64,000 bases of DNA, from NCBI RefSeq assembly GCF_006714895.1, contig NZ_VFME01000001.1, forward strand, positions 1,984,001-2,048,000, read 5' to 3'. This document shows, piece after piece, positions 1 to 9,497 of this stretch (position 1 is its first letter; each line of letters opens with the position of its first letter). The DNA comes from Gramella sp. Hel_I_59 (GTDB lineage Bacteria > Bacteroidota > Bacteroidia > Flavobacteriales > Flavobacteriaceae). A model generated the notes under the pieces. It was not told the origin of the DNA. It did no database searches and was given only the letters and a program-made list of their open reading frames with translations. The position numbers and the translations under genes were made by a program.

Positions 1-1211
1 TCACGTTTTAAATGCGTGGTAAAAGGTTTTAATCCTCGATCTATAGCCTGAATAACCCCGTCCCAGGTTTCTTCTTCTTCAATATCCCGATATACCCTGT
101 TTTCAATGAATATTCGTTCCAGTGAAGCAAAATGCCATTGCTCTTGAAGCTCATTCAGTTTTATCTCCAATTCTCGTTTAAGAAGATGGAGCGTATGATC
201 TGTTGATCTTCTTAATACTTCTGAAACTCCCAGGAATATTGGTTTGTGATCAATAATTACACAACCTAATGGCGATAATGAGTTTTCACACTGAGTAAAT
301 GCATATAATGCATCTATAGTTCTGTCCGGTGATATGTTATTAGGTAAATGTATGAGGATCTCTACCTGAGCGGCAGTATTATCTTCGATCTTTTTGATCT
401 TGATCTTACCTTTGTCATTTGCCTTCAGAATAGAATCGATCAAACTTCCGGTATTGGTTCCGTAGGGAACCTCATTAATCACCAGTGTATTTTTATCTAA
501 CTGATTGATACGTGCACGAATTCTTACGCGTCCACCACGTTTTCCATCATTGTAATTTGAAATATCTGCGATACCTCCGGTTGGGAAATCAGGAAATATT
601 TTAAAGGTTTTACCACGAAGATGTTTGATCGAGGCATCAATAAGTTCATTAAAATTATGTGGTAGAAATCTTGTACTTAAACCAACGGCAATACCTTCAG
701 CACCCTGTGCAAGCAACATGGGGAATTTAACTGGAAGATTTACCGGCTCCTGCTTTCTACCATCGTAAGACAATTGCCATTCAGTTAATTTCGGACTGAA
801 AAGTACTTCCAGAGCGAATTTTGAAAGTCGCGCCTCAATATATCTTGGGGCGGCAGCTCGGTCTCCAGTTAATATGTTACCCCAGTTTCCCTGAGTGTCA
901 ATTAGAATATCCTTTTGCCCAATTTGTACCATGGCATCTCCAATACTGGCATCACCGTGGGGATGATATTGCATGGTGTGACCAACAATGTTCGCCACTT
1001 TATTGTAACGGCCATCGTCCAGGTCTTTCATAGAATGCATAATACGACGTTGAACTGGCTTAAAGCCATCTTCAATTGCTGGTACAGCTCGTTCCAGGAT
1101 TACATATGATGCATAATCCAGAAACCAGTCTTTGTACATTCCGGTAACCTTTATTAATTCTTCCTTATTTTCAAATTGCTCTTCCTGAGCTCCATCAAGG
1201 TTTTCTTCCAT
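1..1211 (-). CDS. parC: DNA topoisomerase IV subunit A (partial, N-terminal part)
   Basis: This is the DNA-cleaving subunit of topoisomerase IV, which with ParE decatenates replicated chromosomes. About 403 N-terminal codons are present and the C-terminus lies beyond the left edge. The winged-helix cleavage domain is recognisable, with HTMQYHPHGDASIGD and the active-site tyrosine in AAAPRYIEARLS near residue 123. The ATG overlaps the TAA stop of the preceding small membrane-protein gene (TAATG), so translation is probably coupled. I chose parC rather than gyrA because it shares an operon with a ParE-type subunit of 620 residues. GyrA remains a lesser alternative because the C-terminal domain is not visible. 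Confidence 0.9.
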   Translation of the reverse strand, partial: MEENLDGAQEEQFENKEELIKVTGMYKDWFLDYASYVILERAVPAIEDGFKPVQRRIMHSMKDLDDGRYNKVANIVGHTMQYHPHGDASIGDAMVQIGQKDILIDTQGNWGNILTGDRAAAPRYIEARLSKFALEVLFSPKLTEWQLSYDGRKQEPVNLPVKFPMLLAQGAEGIAVGLSTRFLPHNFNELIDASIKHLRGKTFKIFPDFPTGGIADISNYNDGKRGGRVRIRARINQLDKNTLVINEVPYGTNTGSLIDSILKANDKGKIKIKKIEDNTAAQVEILIHLPNNISPDRTIDALYAFTQCENSLSPLGCVIIDHKPIFLGVSEVLRRSTDHTLHLLKRELEIKLNELQEQWHFASLERIFIENRVYRDIEEEETWDGVIQAIDRGLKPFTTHLKR

Positions 1212-1702
1212 TAGGCAGTCACTTTGGGGGTGTTTTCAAGAACTTTATTCAGTGAATCCACTAAACCCCTTTTCTTTTTTCGGTTTAAAAATGTGGTATT
1301 GAAAGTATATTTCCGGTATCCTTTTTTTCTTCTTGAGTTAATATAGATTGTAAGGGCAGAATAAATTCCGACGTCGTAAAACTTGAACTTCCCTAATTTT
1401 CTCTTCGGAAATTCAGCCTTCTTCACACGATATTCCATGAATTTTGAAAGAAAGACTCCGTTGTTTTTAAAGTTCAAAGTTTCTCCGTCGCTGTCGAAAT
1501 CGAACGCCTGTCCAATCCGGTGAATGTATAGACCTAAAAGCAAGGTGACGATATTGGGCAGAAAATGACTGAAGGTTATTTCCTGTTCAGAATCTGAAGC
1601 CATGATCTCTATATTTACGAATAGATTCGTAACGAATACCGCAACAAGCACGATATAGATCGATGGGATTATCTTAACCTCACTTTTATTGGTAAATCTC
1701 AT
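1211..1702 (-). CDS. Small membrane protein encoded between parE and parC
   Basis: I do not recognise a named family for this 163-residue protein. Two hydrophobic segments (about residues 11-30 and 45-65) suggest a hairpin membrane anchor. They are followed by a basic, probably cytoplasmic region with many Lys/Arg ([15 protein letters not shown]). It starts in an ATGA overlap with the parE stop and ends in a TAATG overlap with the parC start, so the three genes look like one translationally coupled unit. The basic tail resembles PH-like or membrane-associated domains, but that is only an impression. A role linked to topoisomerase IV, for example membrane tethering, is inference from position alone. 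Confidence 0.75.
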   Translation of the reverse strand: MRFTNKSEVKIIPSIYIVLVAVFVTNLFVNIEIMASDSEQEITFSHFLPNIVTLLLGLYIHRIGQAFDFDSDGETLNFKNNGVFLSKFMEYRVKKAEFPKRKLGKFKFYDVGIYSALTIYINSRRKKGYRKYTFNTTFLNRKKKRGLVDSLNKVLENTPKVTA

Positions 1703-3561
1703 ACGCCAAGTTCATTGACCAGGTCAAGTTCAAATTTGAGATTATCAATAATAAATTCCTGTCTGTCTGGTGTGTTCTTGCCCATATAGAAACTAAGCAT
1801 TTCCTCTATAGATTTGTCTTTATCCAGCATTACCGGGTCTAAACGAATATCTTCTCCTATAAAATGCACAAATTCATCTGGCGAGATCTCCCCCAACCCT
1901 TTAAATCGCGTAATTTCAGGCTTACCTTTCAATTTCTCCATTGCCTGCTTTCGCTCCATCTCACTATAACAATAAATAGTCTCCTTTTTATTTCTTACTC
2001 GAAATAACGGAGTCTGTAAAATATATAGATGATTTTCCTTAATTAGTTCCGGGAAAAACTGAAGGAAAAATGTGATAAGTAATAATCTGATGTGCATTCC
2101 ATCAACATCGGCATCTGTTGCAATTACAATATTATTATAACGCAGGTCTTCCAGAGAATCTTCGATATTCAGTGCTGCCTGTAGCAGATTGAATTCTTCA
2201 TTTTCGTAGACGATCTTTTTTGTAAGTCCGTAGCTATTCAGAGGTTTACCCTTCAAACTAAATACTGCCTGGGTTACCACGTCCCTGCTCTTAGTGATTG
2301 AACCGGATGCCGAATCTCCCTCTGTGATAAACAAGGTTGTTTCGAGACATCTTTGATGTTTACTATCTCCAAGATGTACGCGGCAATCCCTTAATTTCTT
2401 ATTATGCAGACTGGCTTTTTTAGCTCTGTCTTTTGCTAGCTTCCTAATTCCGGAAAGATCCTTACGCTCACGTTCAGCCTGAAGAATTTTTCGTTGAAGA
2501 TTCTCTGCAGTTTCCGGGTTTTTATGAAGATAATTATCAAGATTTCTTTTGATAAAATCGTTGATATAAGTTCTTACCGTGGGAAGTTCTCCTCCCATAT
2601 CTGTAGAACCTAACTTTGTTTTCGTCTGACTCTCGAAAACCGGTTCCATCACTTTTATGCTGATAGCCGTTACGATAGATTTACGAATATCGCTGGCTTC
2701 ATAATTCTTGCCGTAAAATTCACGAACAGTTTTAACGATCGCTTCCCTATATGCGGCAAGATGCGTTCCTCCCTGTGAAGTATTCTGTCCGTTAACAAAA
2801 CTGTGGTATTCCTCGCTATATTGCGTTCTACTGTGTGTGATCGCTGCTTCAATATCATTCCCCCGCAAGTGAATAATAGGATACAACATGTCTTCTTCGC
2901 TAATGCTGTCTCCTAAGAGATCTTTTAAACCATTTTCAGAATAAAATTTCTCTCCATTAAAAACTATGGTTAAACCTGGATTCAGGTACACGTAGTTCTT
3001 AAGCATTTTCTCTATATACTCATTTCTGAATTTATAGTTTTTAAATATTAGCTCGTCTGGAATGAAGGTGATCTTTGTACCTCGCCTTCTTGAAGTTTCG
3101 TCAAGATGCTCTTCATCCTGAAGTTCTCCCTTTGCAAACTCAGCAGCATGGCTTTTGCCATCACGAGAAGATTCAACTCTAAAATAAGAAGATAAAGCAT
3201 TTACAGCTTTCGTTCCTACACCATTTAGTCCTACAGACTTTTTGAAAGCTCTGCTATCATATTTACCACCGGTATTCATTTTGGACACTACATCCACAAC
3301 TTTCCCCAAAGGAATCCCTCTACCAAAATCACGAACGATCACCCGCTGATTTTGCACAGAGATTTCGATGGTCTTTCCAGCACCCATCACGAATTCATCG
3401 ATACTGTTATCGATAACCTCTTTCAATAAAATATAAATACCGTCGTCCTGACTGGATCCATCTCCAAGTTTCCCGATGTACATACCAGGTCGCATACGGA
3501 TATGCTCCTTCCAGTCTAAAGACCGAATATTATCTTCGGTATATTTAGTATTGTCGCTCAT
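1699..3561 (-). CDS. parE: DNA topoisomerase IV subunit B
   Basis: This is the ATPase subunit of topoisomerase IV, 620 residues. The GHKL ATP-binding fold is visible in [10 protein letters not shown] (near residue 50), DFGRGIPL (near 80) and [11 protein letters not shown] (near 120). A transducer domain follows, then the TOPRIM domain with TEGDSASGS (near 415) and the metal-binding DADVDG (near 482). The C-terminal [11 protein letters not shown] motif is present. The length fits the short ParE/GyrB form without the large proteobacterial insertion. It is the first gene of the parE-small protein-parC unit, and its TGA overlaps the next ATG. No clear promoter was found in the 155-bp gap upstream. 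Confidence 0.96.
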   Translation of the reverse strand: MSDNTKYTEDNIRSLDWKEHIRMRPGMYIGKLGDGSSQDDGIYILLKEVIDNSIDEFVMGAGKTIEISVQNQRVIVRDFGRGIPLGKVVDVVSKMNTGGKYDSRAFKKSVGLNGVGTKAVNALSSYFRVESSRDGKSHAAEFAKGELQDEEHLDETSRRRGTKITFIPDELIFKNYKFRNEYIEKMLKNYVYLNPGLTIVFNGEKFYSENGLKDLLGDSISEEDMLYPIIHLRGNDIEAAITHSRTQYSEEYHSFVNGQNTSQGGTHLAAYREAIVKTVREFYGKNYEASDIRKSIVTAISIKVMEPVFESQTKTKLGSTDMGGELPTVRTYINDFIKRNLDNYLHKNPETAENLQRKILQAERERKDLSGIRKLAKDRAKKASLHNKKLRDCRVHLGDSKHQRCLETTLFITEGDSASGSITKSRDVVTQAVFSLKGKPLNSYGLTKKIVYENEEFNLLQAALNIEDSLEDLRYNNIVIATDADVDGMHIRLLLITFFLQFFPELIKENHLYILQTPLFRVRNKKETIYCYSEMERKQAMEKLKGKPEITRFKGLGEISPDEFVHFIGEDIRLDPVMLDKDKSIEEMLSFYMGKNTPDRQEFIIDNLKFELDLVNELGV

Positions 3562-3716
3562 ATAGATTCATGGAGTTTCGGTCTAAATATAAGGTAATAG
3601 CCGAAAAACTGAAACAGTTCCAAAGGAAAGTAATTAACAAAGATTTTAGATACGCTGTTAATTAAATAAATGAACTCAAATTGAAGTGTTGTTCGTTATT
3701 TATTCAAAACTGGCAA

Positions 3717-4811
3717 CTAGACGTTGAATCTAAAATGCATTACATCGCCATCCTTAACGATATAATCTTTTCCTTCTACACGCATTTTACCAGCTTCCTT
3801 CACTTTTGCTTCACTTCCAAAACTCACATATTCGTCGTAAGCTATAACCTCAGCACGAATAAATCCTTTTTCGAAGTCGGTATGAATTACACCTGCAGCC
3901 TGTGGGGCTGAAGATCCAACTGGAATGGTCCATGCCCTAACTTCTTTGACTCCGGCTGTAAAGTAAGTTTGAAGATCAAGCAATTTATAAGCTCCTCTAA
4001 TTAGTTTTGCTGAACCAGGCTCTTCAAGCCCAATATCCTGAAGAAACATCTGTCTCTCCTCAAAATCATCAAGTTCAGTGATATCAGCTTCGGTTCCAAC
4101 AGCAAGAACAAGAACTTCTGCATTTTCTTCTGCTACGGCCTTTTTAACTCTCTCGACATGTTCGTTACCATCAACAGCAGCACCTTCATCTACATTACAA
4201 ACATACATTACCGGCTTATCTGTGATAAATTGTAGAGGCGCGATAAATTCCTTACGTTCGTCTTCAGTAAGATCAATTGCTCGAACAGATTTTCCAGCTT
4301 CAAGGCCAGACTTCACTTTAAGCAAAGCAGCTTCCTCTTTCTGAGCTTCTTTATTACCTGTTCTGGCTGCCCGTTTAACTTTCTCAAGTTTCTTATCTGC
4401 AGTTTCAAGATCTTTCAACTGCAGCTCCATGTCTATAGTTTCCTTATCTCTAATAGGATCTATGGAACCATCTACATGTACGATATTATCGTCCTCAAAA
4501 CATCTAAGCACGTGAAGAATAGCATCGGTTTCGCGAATATTCCCAAGAAACTGGTTTCCAAGACCTTCTCCTTTACTAGCTCCTTTTACTAATCCTGCAA
4601 TATCAACGATCTCAACCGTTGCAGGAATCACTTTTTCAGGATCTACAAGTTCTTCAAGCTTCAGCAGTCTCTGGTCTGGAACGTTTACAACTCCCACGTT
4701 AGGTTCTATCGTACAAAACGGAAAGTTTGCACTTTGTGCTTTAGCATTACTAAGGCAATTAAAAAGTGTCGATTTTCCTACGTTTGGCAGTCCTACAATT
4801 CCGGCTTTCAT
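3717..4811 (-). CDS. ychF: Ribosome-associated P-loop GTPase/ATPase YchF
   Basis: This 364-residue OBG-family P-loop protein is usually annotated as redox-regulated ATPase YchF (EngD). The G1 motif GLPNVGKST is at residues 7-15, the switch region FPFCTIEPNVGVV follows, and G3 is DIAGLVKG. The G4 position reads NVDE instead of the NKxD typical of GTPases. That change is characteristic of YchF and goes with ATP preference. A helical insertion and a C-terminal TGS domain (KDGDVMHFRFNV end) complete the usual architecture. Family members bind ribosomes and act in stress and translation control. The gene stands alone, with a TATCTTTG -7 box about 35 bp upstream of the ATG. Confidence 0.96.
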   Translation of the reverse strand: MKAGIVGLPNVGKSTLFNCLSNAKAQSANFPFCTIEPNVGVVNVPDQRLLKLEELVDPEKVIPATVEIVDIAGLVKGASKGEGLGNQFLGNIRETDAILHVLRCFEDDNIVHVDGSIDPIRDKETIDMELQLKDLETADKKLEKVKRAARTGNKEAQKEEAALLKVKSGLEAGKSVRAIDLTEDERKEFIAPLQFITDKPVMYVCNVDEGAAVDGNEHVERVKKAVAEENAEVLVLAVGTEADITELDDFEERQMFLQDIGLEEPGSAKLIRGAYKLLDLQTYFTAGVKEVRAWTIPVGSSAPQAAGVIHTDFEKGFIRAEVIAYDEYVSFGSEAKVKEAGKMRVEGKDYIVKDGDVMHFRFNV

Positions 4812-4845
4812 ATACTATAATTTAGATGCTTTGTTTTTGCGGCTG

Positions 4846-4853
4846 CAAAGATA
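4846..4853 (-). promoter_or_regulatory. Probable -7 promoter box for ychF
   Basis: On the minus strand the sequence reads TATCTTTG, an exact match to the Bacteroidota -7 element TAnnTTTG, about 35 bp upstream of the ychF ATG. A clear -33 TTTG at the usual spacing is not seen, so only the -7 box supports the call. Confidence 0.5.
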
Positions 4854-4900
4854 GGTATTAGATTCGAGAATAACATACATCCTCTTAGCAGCTTGACCGA

Positions 4901-4937
4901 ATAAAAAAAGCCCTGCGATTATATCTTACAGGGCTTT
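4901..4937 (-). terminator. Intrinsic terminator downstream of the coiled-coil protein gene
   Basis: There is a perfect 9-bp stem (AAAGCCCTG 4907-4915 with CAGGGCTTT 4929-4937) and a T-run on the minus strand. It lies 23 bp beyond the stop of the 398-residue coiled-coil protein gene, in the right orientation to end its transcript. Confidence 0.85.
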
Positions 4938-4959
4938 AATAAACATTGAAACAATTTAA

Positions 4960-6156
4960 TTACTCCACAATATACATTTCGTTGGAAGCTCTTATATATT
5001 CCTGCGGATTAAATGTGCTCTCGAAACTGTTTCTAACCAGGTCTAGTTTCAATCTCAAATTCTTCATTTCATCCTTCAGGAATGGGTCATTTTCATATTT
5101 TGCGATCAATTTTTCATATTTTTCCAGATTCTCTAGAATTCTAAAGGTCAGCATCCCGAAACGAATCTTCAGATTCTGTACCGTTAACATCTGGTCATGG
5201 TATTCCTGCTTCCAGTTTTCCGGATTAGACTTTCGCTCTTCTACGATCTTATTTTCAGCAATTTTGGAAATATCCAGAATATACTGAGTTCGCTTTTTAG
5301 CATCAGTTTCGTTGGTGAATTTTTCAGTAAAACCATTACGGGAGATTCCGAGGATCTCTACCAGGTTATCTTCAATAGCTTCCTGTTGCAATTCTTTAAG
5401 CTCATTCAGGTTCTTATTAATTCCCTCCCATTCAGTTTCGATCAGGTCCTTATCATGAGTAAATTGGGAAATACTAGTGGTAAGCTTGAGCATTTTAATA
5501 CTTTTTTCTCTTAACTCTTTATCCCTCCTATTTAGTGAACCAACAAACTGACTGATCCCATCGATCAGACTACCCGCAAACATTCCCGTAAAGGGCGTTC
5601 CTTTTGCCAGATCGCCTGTCACCTGCAACATATGATTAAGCGCTTCCAGTTTTGCATCGTCCTCTTTCTCTTCTTCAATGTATCCTTTGAATTTACCAAA
5701 CCATTGCTGGTATCCTTCATAGTTCATAGGATTACTTACTTTATCGAGTGTAGAGTAGAATTCACGTGAACTATTAAAAAGACTTAGAGGTTTTATTTCG
5801 CGCTCCATAGAAGCAAGGTTAAGGACAGCTGAGCTATAATTGTATTTATAAACACTTACCGTATTCTTATCAATCTCTTCCTGCCGCTGCTCTAAAAACT
5901 TAACTCGCTCCAGTAGTTTCTCAACTTTTTCTGAAGCCGAATTAGAAGTGCGAATGCTTTCATCCAGATTAGTGATCTTGGAATCGATCTCTTTAATTCT
6001 GAATTCCAGATTCTGACTTAGTAACGAACGTTCCCGATTAAGTTCTTTTAATACCTGCTCAGTAACAGATGCACTCTGATCTTCACTATATAGTTGTGCT
6101 GAAGCTGAAATACTTCCGAAGATAATAAAGAGAGCAGCAAAATATATTTTATGCAT
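4960..6156 (-). CDS. Exported coiled-coil protein of unknown function
   Basis: This 398-residue protein matches no family I recognise. Residues 1-20 form a signal peptide ending in SASAQ, typical of Bacteroidota. Most of the rest is predicted helical with heptad-like charged repeats (ERSLLSQNLEFRIKEID, SEKVEKLLERVKFLEQRQEE). A shorter glycine-containing middle stretch around residues 185-205 (GMFAGSLIDGISQFVGSLN) may be a membrane-active or hinge segment. It is monocistronic with its own terminator. The overall shape (signal peptide, coiled coil, short hydrophobic Gly-rich segment, coiled coil) is reminiscent of alpha-helical pore-forming toxin folds, but that comparison is speculation. Confidence 0.8.
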   Translation of the reverse strand: MHKIYFAALFIIFGSISASAQLYSEDQSASVTEQVLKELNRERSLLSQNLEFRIKEIDSKITNLDESIRTSNSASEKVEKLLERVKFLEQRQEEIDKNTVSVYKYNYSSAVLNLASMEREIKPLSLFNSSREFYSTLDKVSNPMNYEGYQQWFGKFKGYIEEEKEDDAKLEALNHMLQVTGDLAKGTPFTGMFAGSLIDGISQFVGSLNRRDKELREKSIKMLKLTTSISQFTHDKDLIETEWEGINKNLNELKELQQEAIEDNLVEILGISRNGFTEKFTNETDAKKRTQYILDISKIAENKIVEERKSNPENWKQEYHDQMLTVQNLKIRFGMLTFRILENLEKYEKLIAKYENDPFLKDEMKNLRLKLDLVRNSFESTFNPQEYIRASNEMYIVE

Positions 6157-6432
6157 AGTTGTTTAGTTTTGAAATCCTTTGATAACGAAGAATTGATGGT
6201 CATATTTCATGCCATACGAAAAAATGGTTGTTTGCAGACCTAATTAAAATATAATGTGTGGATAACTGAAACAATGTACATGTGTGGTTTGGCATTTTTC
6301 AGGACTACAACTATTATTTGATATTCGTCTCATTGAAAGATTAACAATCGTTCAGTTCAATAATTAGCTGATTCACATCTTTATAAGCTTTTAAATGGTT
6401 ATATTGTATAAGTTTAAGTAAACTTTAATAAT

Positions 6433-7713
6433 ATGACTATGAATGCAAAACTTTTAAACCCTATTTCAGGAAAAAGTAGCCTGCTATTTTTTCTAAGTTT
6501 TATTCTAGGTTCATTACAGATATATGCTTTTCAGCCTTCGGCTAAAGCGTTTAATGAATATAAAGGTGAAGTGGTGAATGAGAGGACCGGAAGGCCTATT
6601 TCTTCAGCATACCTTTCCCTGAATAATAGTAACATTTCAACCATCACGAATGCAGATGGTGTATTTTCCCTCAAAGTTCCAGAGGATATGACTGAAGCTA
6701 CCGTGACCATATCTGTTCTTGGATTTCAAAGTAAAACCCTTCCCCTGGATTATTTCAAACCGGAAGATACCCGTATAGAACTTTCAGAAACTATGGAAGA
6801 ACTTACGGAAGTTAGCTTATATAAGGCAACGAATCCACGTTTACTGGTTCAGGATATGCTGGACAAAAAGGATGAAAATTATCTTTCAGATCAAAGTATC
6901 ATGACTTCCTTTTACCGGGAGACGATCAAGAAAGGTTGGAATAATGTCAGCTTATCTGAAGCAGTTGTAAAGATCCACAAAACATCTTATAAGGATAGCA
7001 AAAAAGATCTTGTATCTCTGTATAAAGCCAGAAAGAGCACAGATTACGATAAACTGGACACCCTGGCGTTAAAGCTACGCGGTGGCCCCTTTAATACATT
7101 ATACCTGGATATGATGAAATACACAGAGTATGTACTTAGACAAGGTATGATGGATAGCTATGATTTTAGTTTTGATGAGCCTGCCAAGATTAATGATCGT
7201 TATACCTATGTTGTAAATTTCAGAGAACGTGATGAGTCAGATCCATGGTATTACGGGAAACTTTTTATCGATGCTGAAACTTCAACTCTGGTTAAAGCCG
7301 ATTATAACCTGAACGTAGATAATAGAAATGCAGCTCAGGAAATGTTCGTAAAGAAAAAACCAAATGGAGCGAAAGTTTATCCTACTGAATTAAACTATCA
7401 GGTTGATTACGCTCAGAATAATGGGAAATGGCATTTTGCCTATGGAAAAGCGCAGATGGATTATGTAGTTAACTGGAAACGAAAGATATTCAATTCTAAA
7501 TACAAGATCAATAGCGAAATGGTTGTGACCGACTGGCAGCCATATTCTGAAGAAGAATTTAAAATGAACCAGGAGTTAATAAGACCTAATATCGTGATGG
7601 TAGATGATGTTTCTGGATTCTATGACTCACAATTCTGGGGTAATAACAATATTATCGAACCTGAAAAATCTATTCAGAATGCAATTGATAAGATCAAACG
7701 TAAAATGGATTAA
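6433..7713 (+). CDS. Exported protein with N-terminal carboxypeptidase-like regulatory domain
   Basis: This 426-residue exported protein has a signal/TM segment at about 15-33 (LLFFLSFILGSLQIYAF). It is followed by a CarboxypepD_reg-like beta-sandwich at about 43-125 (GEVVNERTGRPISSAYLSL ... VTISVLGFQSKTLPL). The C-terminal 290 residues (from NPRLLVQDMLDKK) resemble a beta-rich domain common in Bacteroidota outer-envelope proteins of unknown role. It lacks a TonB plug or barrel. An alternative ATG lies two codons in. It is monocistronic and ends in a strong terminator. It is likely periplasmic or surface-exposed, and no enzymatic motif is seen. Confidence 0.85.
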   Translation: MTMNAKLLNPISGKSSLLFFLSFILGSLQIYAFQPSAKAFNEYKGEVVNERTGRPISSAYLSLNNSNISTITNADGVFSLKVPEDMTEATVTISVLGFQSKTLPLDYFKPEDTRIELSETMEELTEVSLYKATNPRLLVQDMLDKKDENYLSDQSIMTSFYRETIKKGWNNVSLSEAVVKIHKTSYKDSKKDLVSLYKARKSTDYDKLDTLALKLRGGPFNTLYLDMMKYTEYVLRQGMMDSYDFSFDEPAKINDRYTYVVNFRERDESDPWYYGKLFIDAETSTLVKADYNLNVDNRNAAQEMFVKKKPNGAKVYPTELNYQVDYAQNNGKWHFAYGKAQMDYVVNWKRKIFNSKYKINSEMVVTDWQPYSEEEFKMNQELIRPNIVMVDDVSGFYDSQFWGNNNIIEPEKSIQNAIDKIKRKMD

Positions 7714-7733
7714 ACTTAAAATCTAAAAATCAG

Positions 7734-7759
7734 AAACCCGCCAGTCGGCGGGTTTTTTT
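7734..7759 (+). terminator. Intrinsic terminator
   Basis: A 9-bp GC-rich stem (AAACCCGCC / GGCGGGTTT) with a 4-nt loop is followed by a T-run, 21 bp after the stop of the CarboxypepD_reg-domain gene. The same stem sequence recurs at 9457-9478. Confidence 0.9.
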
Positions 7760-7778
7760 ATACTTGAAATCGAAATGG

Positions 7779-8363
7779 CTATCCTATTTCAATAATTTGC
7801 TCAAAACTATCTTCAGAAGTCTCAATTATAAAGGTGTATTTGCCAGAATCCACTTCAGAGAAATCAAACGCTTTTCTAAGTTCTGGTTCTCTGGTTTCAA
7901 AATTCCCAACCTTGATTCCTTTATTATCGAAGACTTCAATACTAAGTTTTGATTCGTTTAAATTAGGCATATATACTACTACCTGATCTTCTTCAATTTT
8001 GAAACAAGGTTTGAAAGCGAATTTGTAATCATCCTTGTCAATTACAATTTGATCATTTAATTTGGTAATCACCGTGGTAGACTTACAGTACTTTTTATTC
8101 AGAACCAGTAAATATTCCCCATCTTCAAGCGAATCGAAATTAAACTTCTTCGAAAACCTGGCGTTCTCATCCAGCTGATCTCTAAAAATAACCTCAGCAT
8201 TTTGGCTTAAAAGACTAAGTTCAGACCCATATTCAGTTTTCTGTATATCTACGATGAGATCACATTGATTCTCTACTTTTAGATTCACACCATCTGTGGC
8301 AGAACTACTGAATGATACCAGTAACATGAATGCTACTACGAACTTGTTGATTGTGTTTTTCAT
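7779..8363 (-). CDS. Secreted protein with beta-sandwich C-terminus, function unknown
   Basis: This 194-residue protein has a signal peptide at 1-22 (FVVAFMLLVSFSSSA) and two repeated beta-sandwich-like halves, each with a pattern of the type 'DSLEDGEYLLVL' and 'SEVDSGKYTFII'. The last 60 residues (IEVFDNKGIKVGNF ... GKYTFIIET) look like the type IX secretion sorting domain. However, the protein ends in EIIEIG-like residues rather than the usual basic terminus and is short for a cargo protein, so it may simply share the fold. The gene is convergent with the CarboxypepD_reg-domain gene at 6433-7713. No function can be assigned. Confidence 0.75.
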   Translation of the reverse strand: MKNTINKFVVAFMLLVSFSSSATDGVNLKVENQCDLIVDIQKTEYGSELSLLSQNAEVIFRDQLDENARFSKKFNFDSLEDGEYLLVLNKKYCKSTTVITKLNDQIVIDKDDYKFAFKPCFKIEEDQVVVYMPNLNESKLSIEVFDNKGIKVGNFETREPELRKAFDFSEVDSGKYTFIIETSEDSFEQIIEIG

Positions 8364-8516
8364 AATCTAAGGTTTTAAGTTATACTTGGATTAACTGATG
8401 TAAACTTACCCTAGATCTACCTCGTAAAGTAGCGTTAGATGATCCAGTTTCTGTACTCAATTACCTTGACAAAATCCATTTCAAACGTTATCGCTTAATC
8501 CAGCACATATAATTGC

Positions 8517-8524
8517 TAATTTTG
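8517..8524 (+). promoter_or_regulatory. Possible -7 box for the AraC-family gene
   Basis: TAATTTTG matches TAnnTTTG and lies 52 bp upstream of the AraC-family ATG. No convincing -33 TTTG is present at 18-20 bp, so support is partial. Confidence 0.35.
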
Positions 8525-8575
8525 TAATACAAGCAATTACTATTCAGGTGTAATTTTAGATGAAATCTCGATATT

Positions 8576-9454
8576 ATGAATACAACATCGAAACCAAGGC
8601 TGGAAAGAATAGAACCTGGATTTGGGAGTTCATTTTCATATAGAACACATAATAAATTCCAGGTTGGTTCGAAAAATACCTTTTGGCACTATCATCCGGA
8701 GGTCGAACTGGTTTACGTGAATGGCGGCTGCGGAAAGCGGCAGATAGGAAGTCATATATCTTATTACAGGAATGGAGATCTTATATTAATTGGATCGCTT
8801 CTCCCCCATTGTGCGTTTACCGATGGACTCACCAATCATCATTGTGAAACAGTGATACAGTTTAGAAATGATTTTCTTGGCAATGAATTTTTGGAAGCGC
8901 CTGAAATGTCACGAATCCAGAACCTGCTCGAGAGAGCAAAAAAAGGAATTGTTTTTCATGGTGACACTAAGCGTCATATAGGAGCTACTATTGAATCCTT
9001 ACGAGAGCTCAATCCTTTCCAGAAATTACTCGGACTACTGGAAGTTTTAAATTCTCTTGAAAAAACTGATGATTATACGATTTTAAATGCTGAAGGTTTT
9101 TTGCTGGAAACTAACTTACAGGATAATGACAGGATCAATATCATTTTTAATTTTGTAAAAGAGCACTTCCAGAGACCAATTAGCTTAAAGGAGATCAGCG
9201 ATAAGGTTAGTATGACCAACCCGGCATTCTGCAGATATTTTAAAAGAATTACCGGAAAAACTTTTACTCAGTTTGTGAACGAGTACAGACTTGCACATTC
9301 AGCTAAACTATTACACGAAAGACAGATTAGCATAACCGATGTTTGCTTTGAAAGTGGTTTTAATAATTTTAGTCATTTCAACAAACAATTCAAGGCATTT
9401 ACAGGGAGGTCACCTTCAGTCTATAGAAGTGAATTAAAATTTAGCGTAACATAA
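8576..9454 (+). CDS. AraC-family transcriptional regulator
   Basis: This 292-residue DNA-binding regulator has an N-terminal cupin-like sensor region at about 25-110 (WHYHPEVELVYVNGG, GDLILIGSLLPHCAF). The C-terminal AraC double helix-turn-helix spans about 190-285 (ISLKEISDKVSMTNPAFCRYF; ISITDVCFESGFNNFSHFNKQF; GRSPSVYR). The cupin histidines in the HYHPE motif suggest sugar or small-molecule sensing, as in RhaR/MelR-type regulators, but the ligand is unknown. It has no obvious target operon next to it: the left neighbour is a divergent secreted-protein gene and the right neighbour is a convergent ferredoxin gene. Confidence 0.93.
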   Translation: MNTTSKPRLERIEPGFGSSFSYRTHNKFQVGSKNTFWHYHPEVELVYVNGGCGKRQIGSHISYYRNGDLILIGSLLPHCAFTDGLTNHHCETVIQFRNDFLGNEFLEAPEMSRIQNLLERAKKGIVFHGDTKRHIGATIESLRELNPFQKLLGLLEVLNSLEKTDDYTILNAEGFLLETNLQDNDRINIIFNFVKEHFQRPISLKEISDKVSMTNPAFCRYFKRITGKTFTQFVNEYRLAHSAKLLHERQISITDVCFESGFNNFSHFNKQFKAFTGRSPSVYRSELKFSVT

Positions 9455-9456
9455 AA

Positions 9457-9478
9457 AAACCCGCCATTCGGCGGGTTT
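9457..9478. terminator. Bidirectional terminator between the araC-family gene and the ferredoxin gene
   Basis: A stem AAACCCGCC / GGCGGGTTT with loop ATTC lies between convergent genes. An A-run precedes it (a T-run for the minus strand) and TTT follows it, so it can serve both. The stem is identical to the one at 7734-7755. Confidence 0.8.
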
Positions 9479-9497
9479 GTATTTTATAAATTGATCT

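Noticed and set aside
821..1109. Two plus-strand ORFs inside parC
   Set aside because: They overlap the strongly supported topoisomerase subunit on the opposite strand and their translations match no family; they are antisense shadows.
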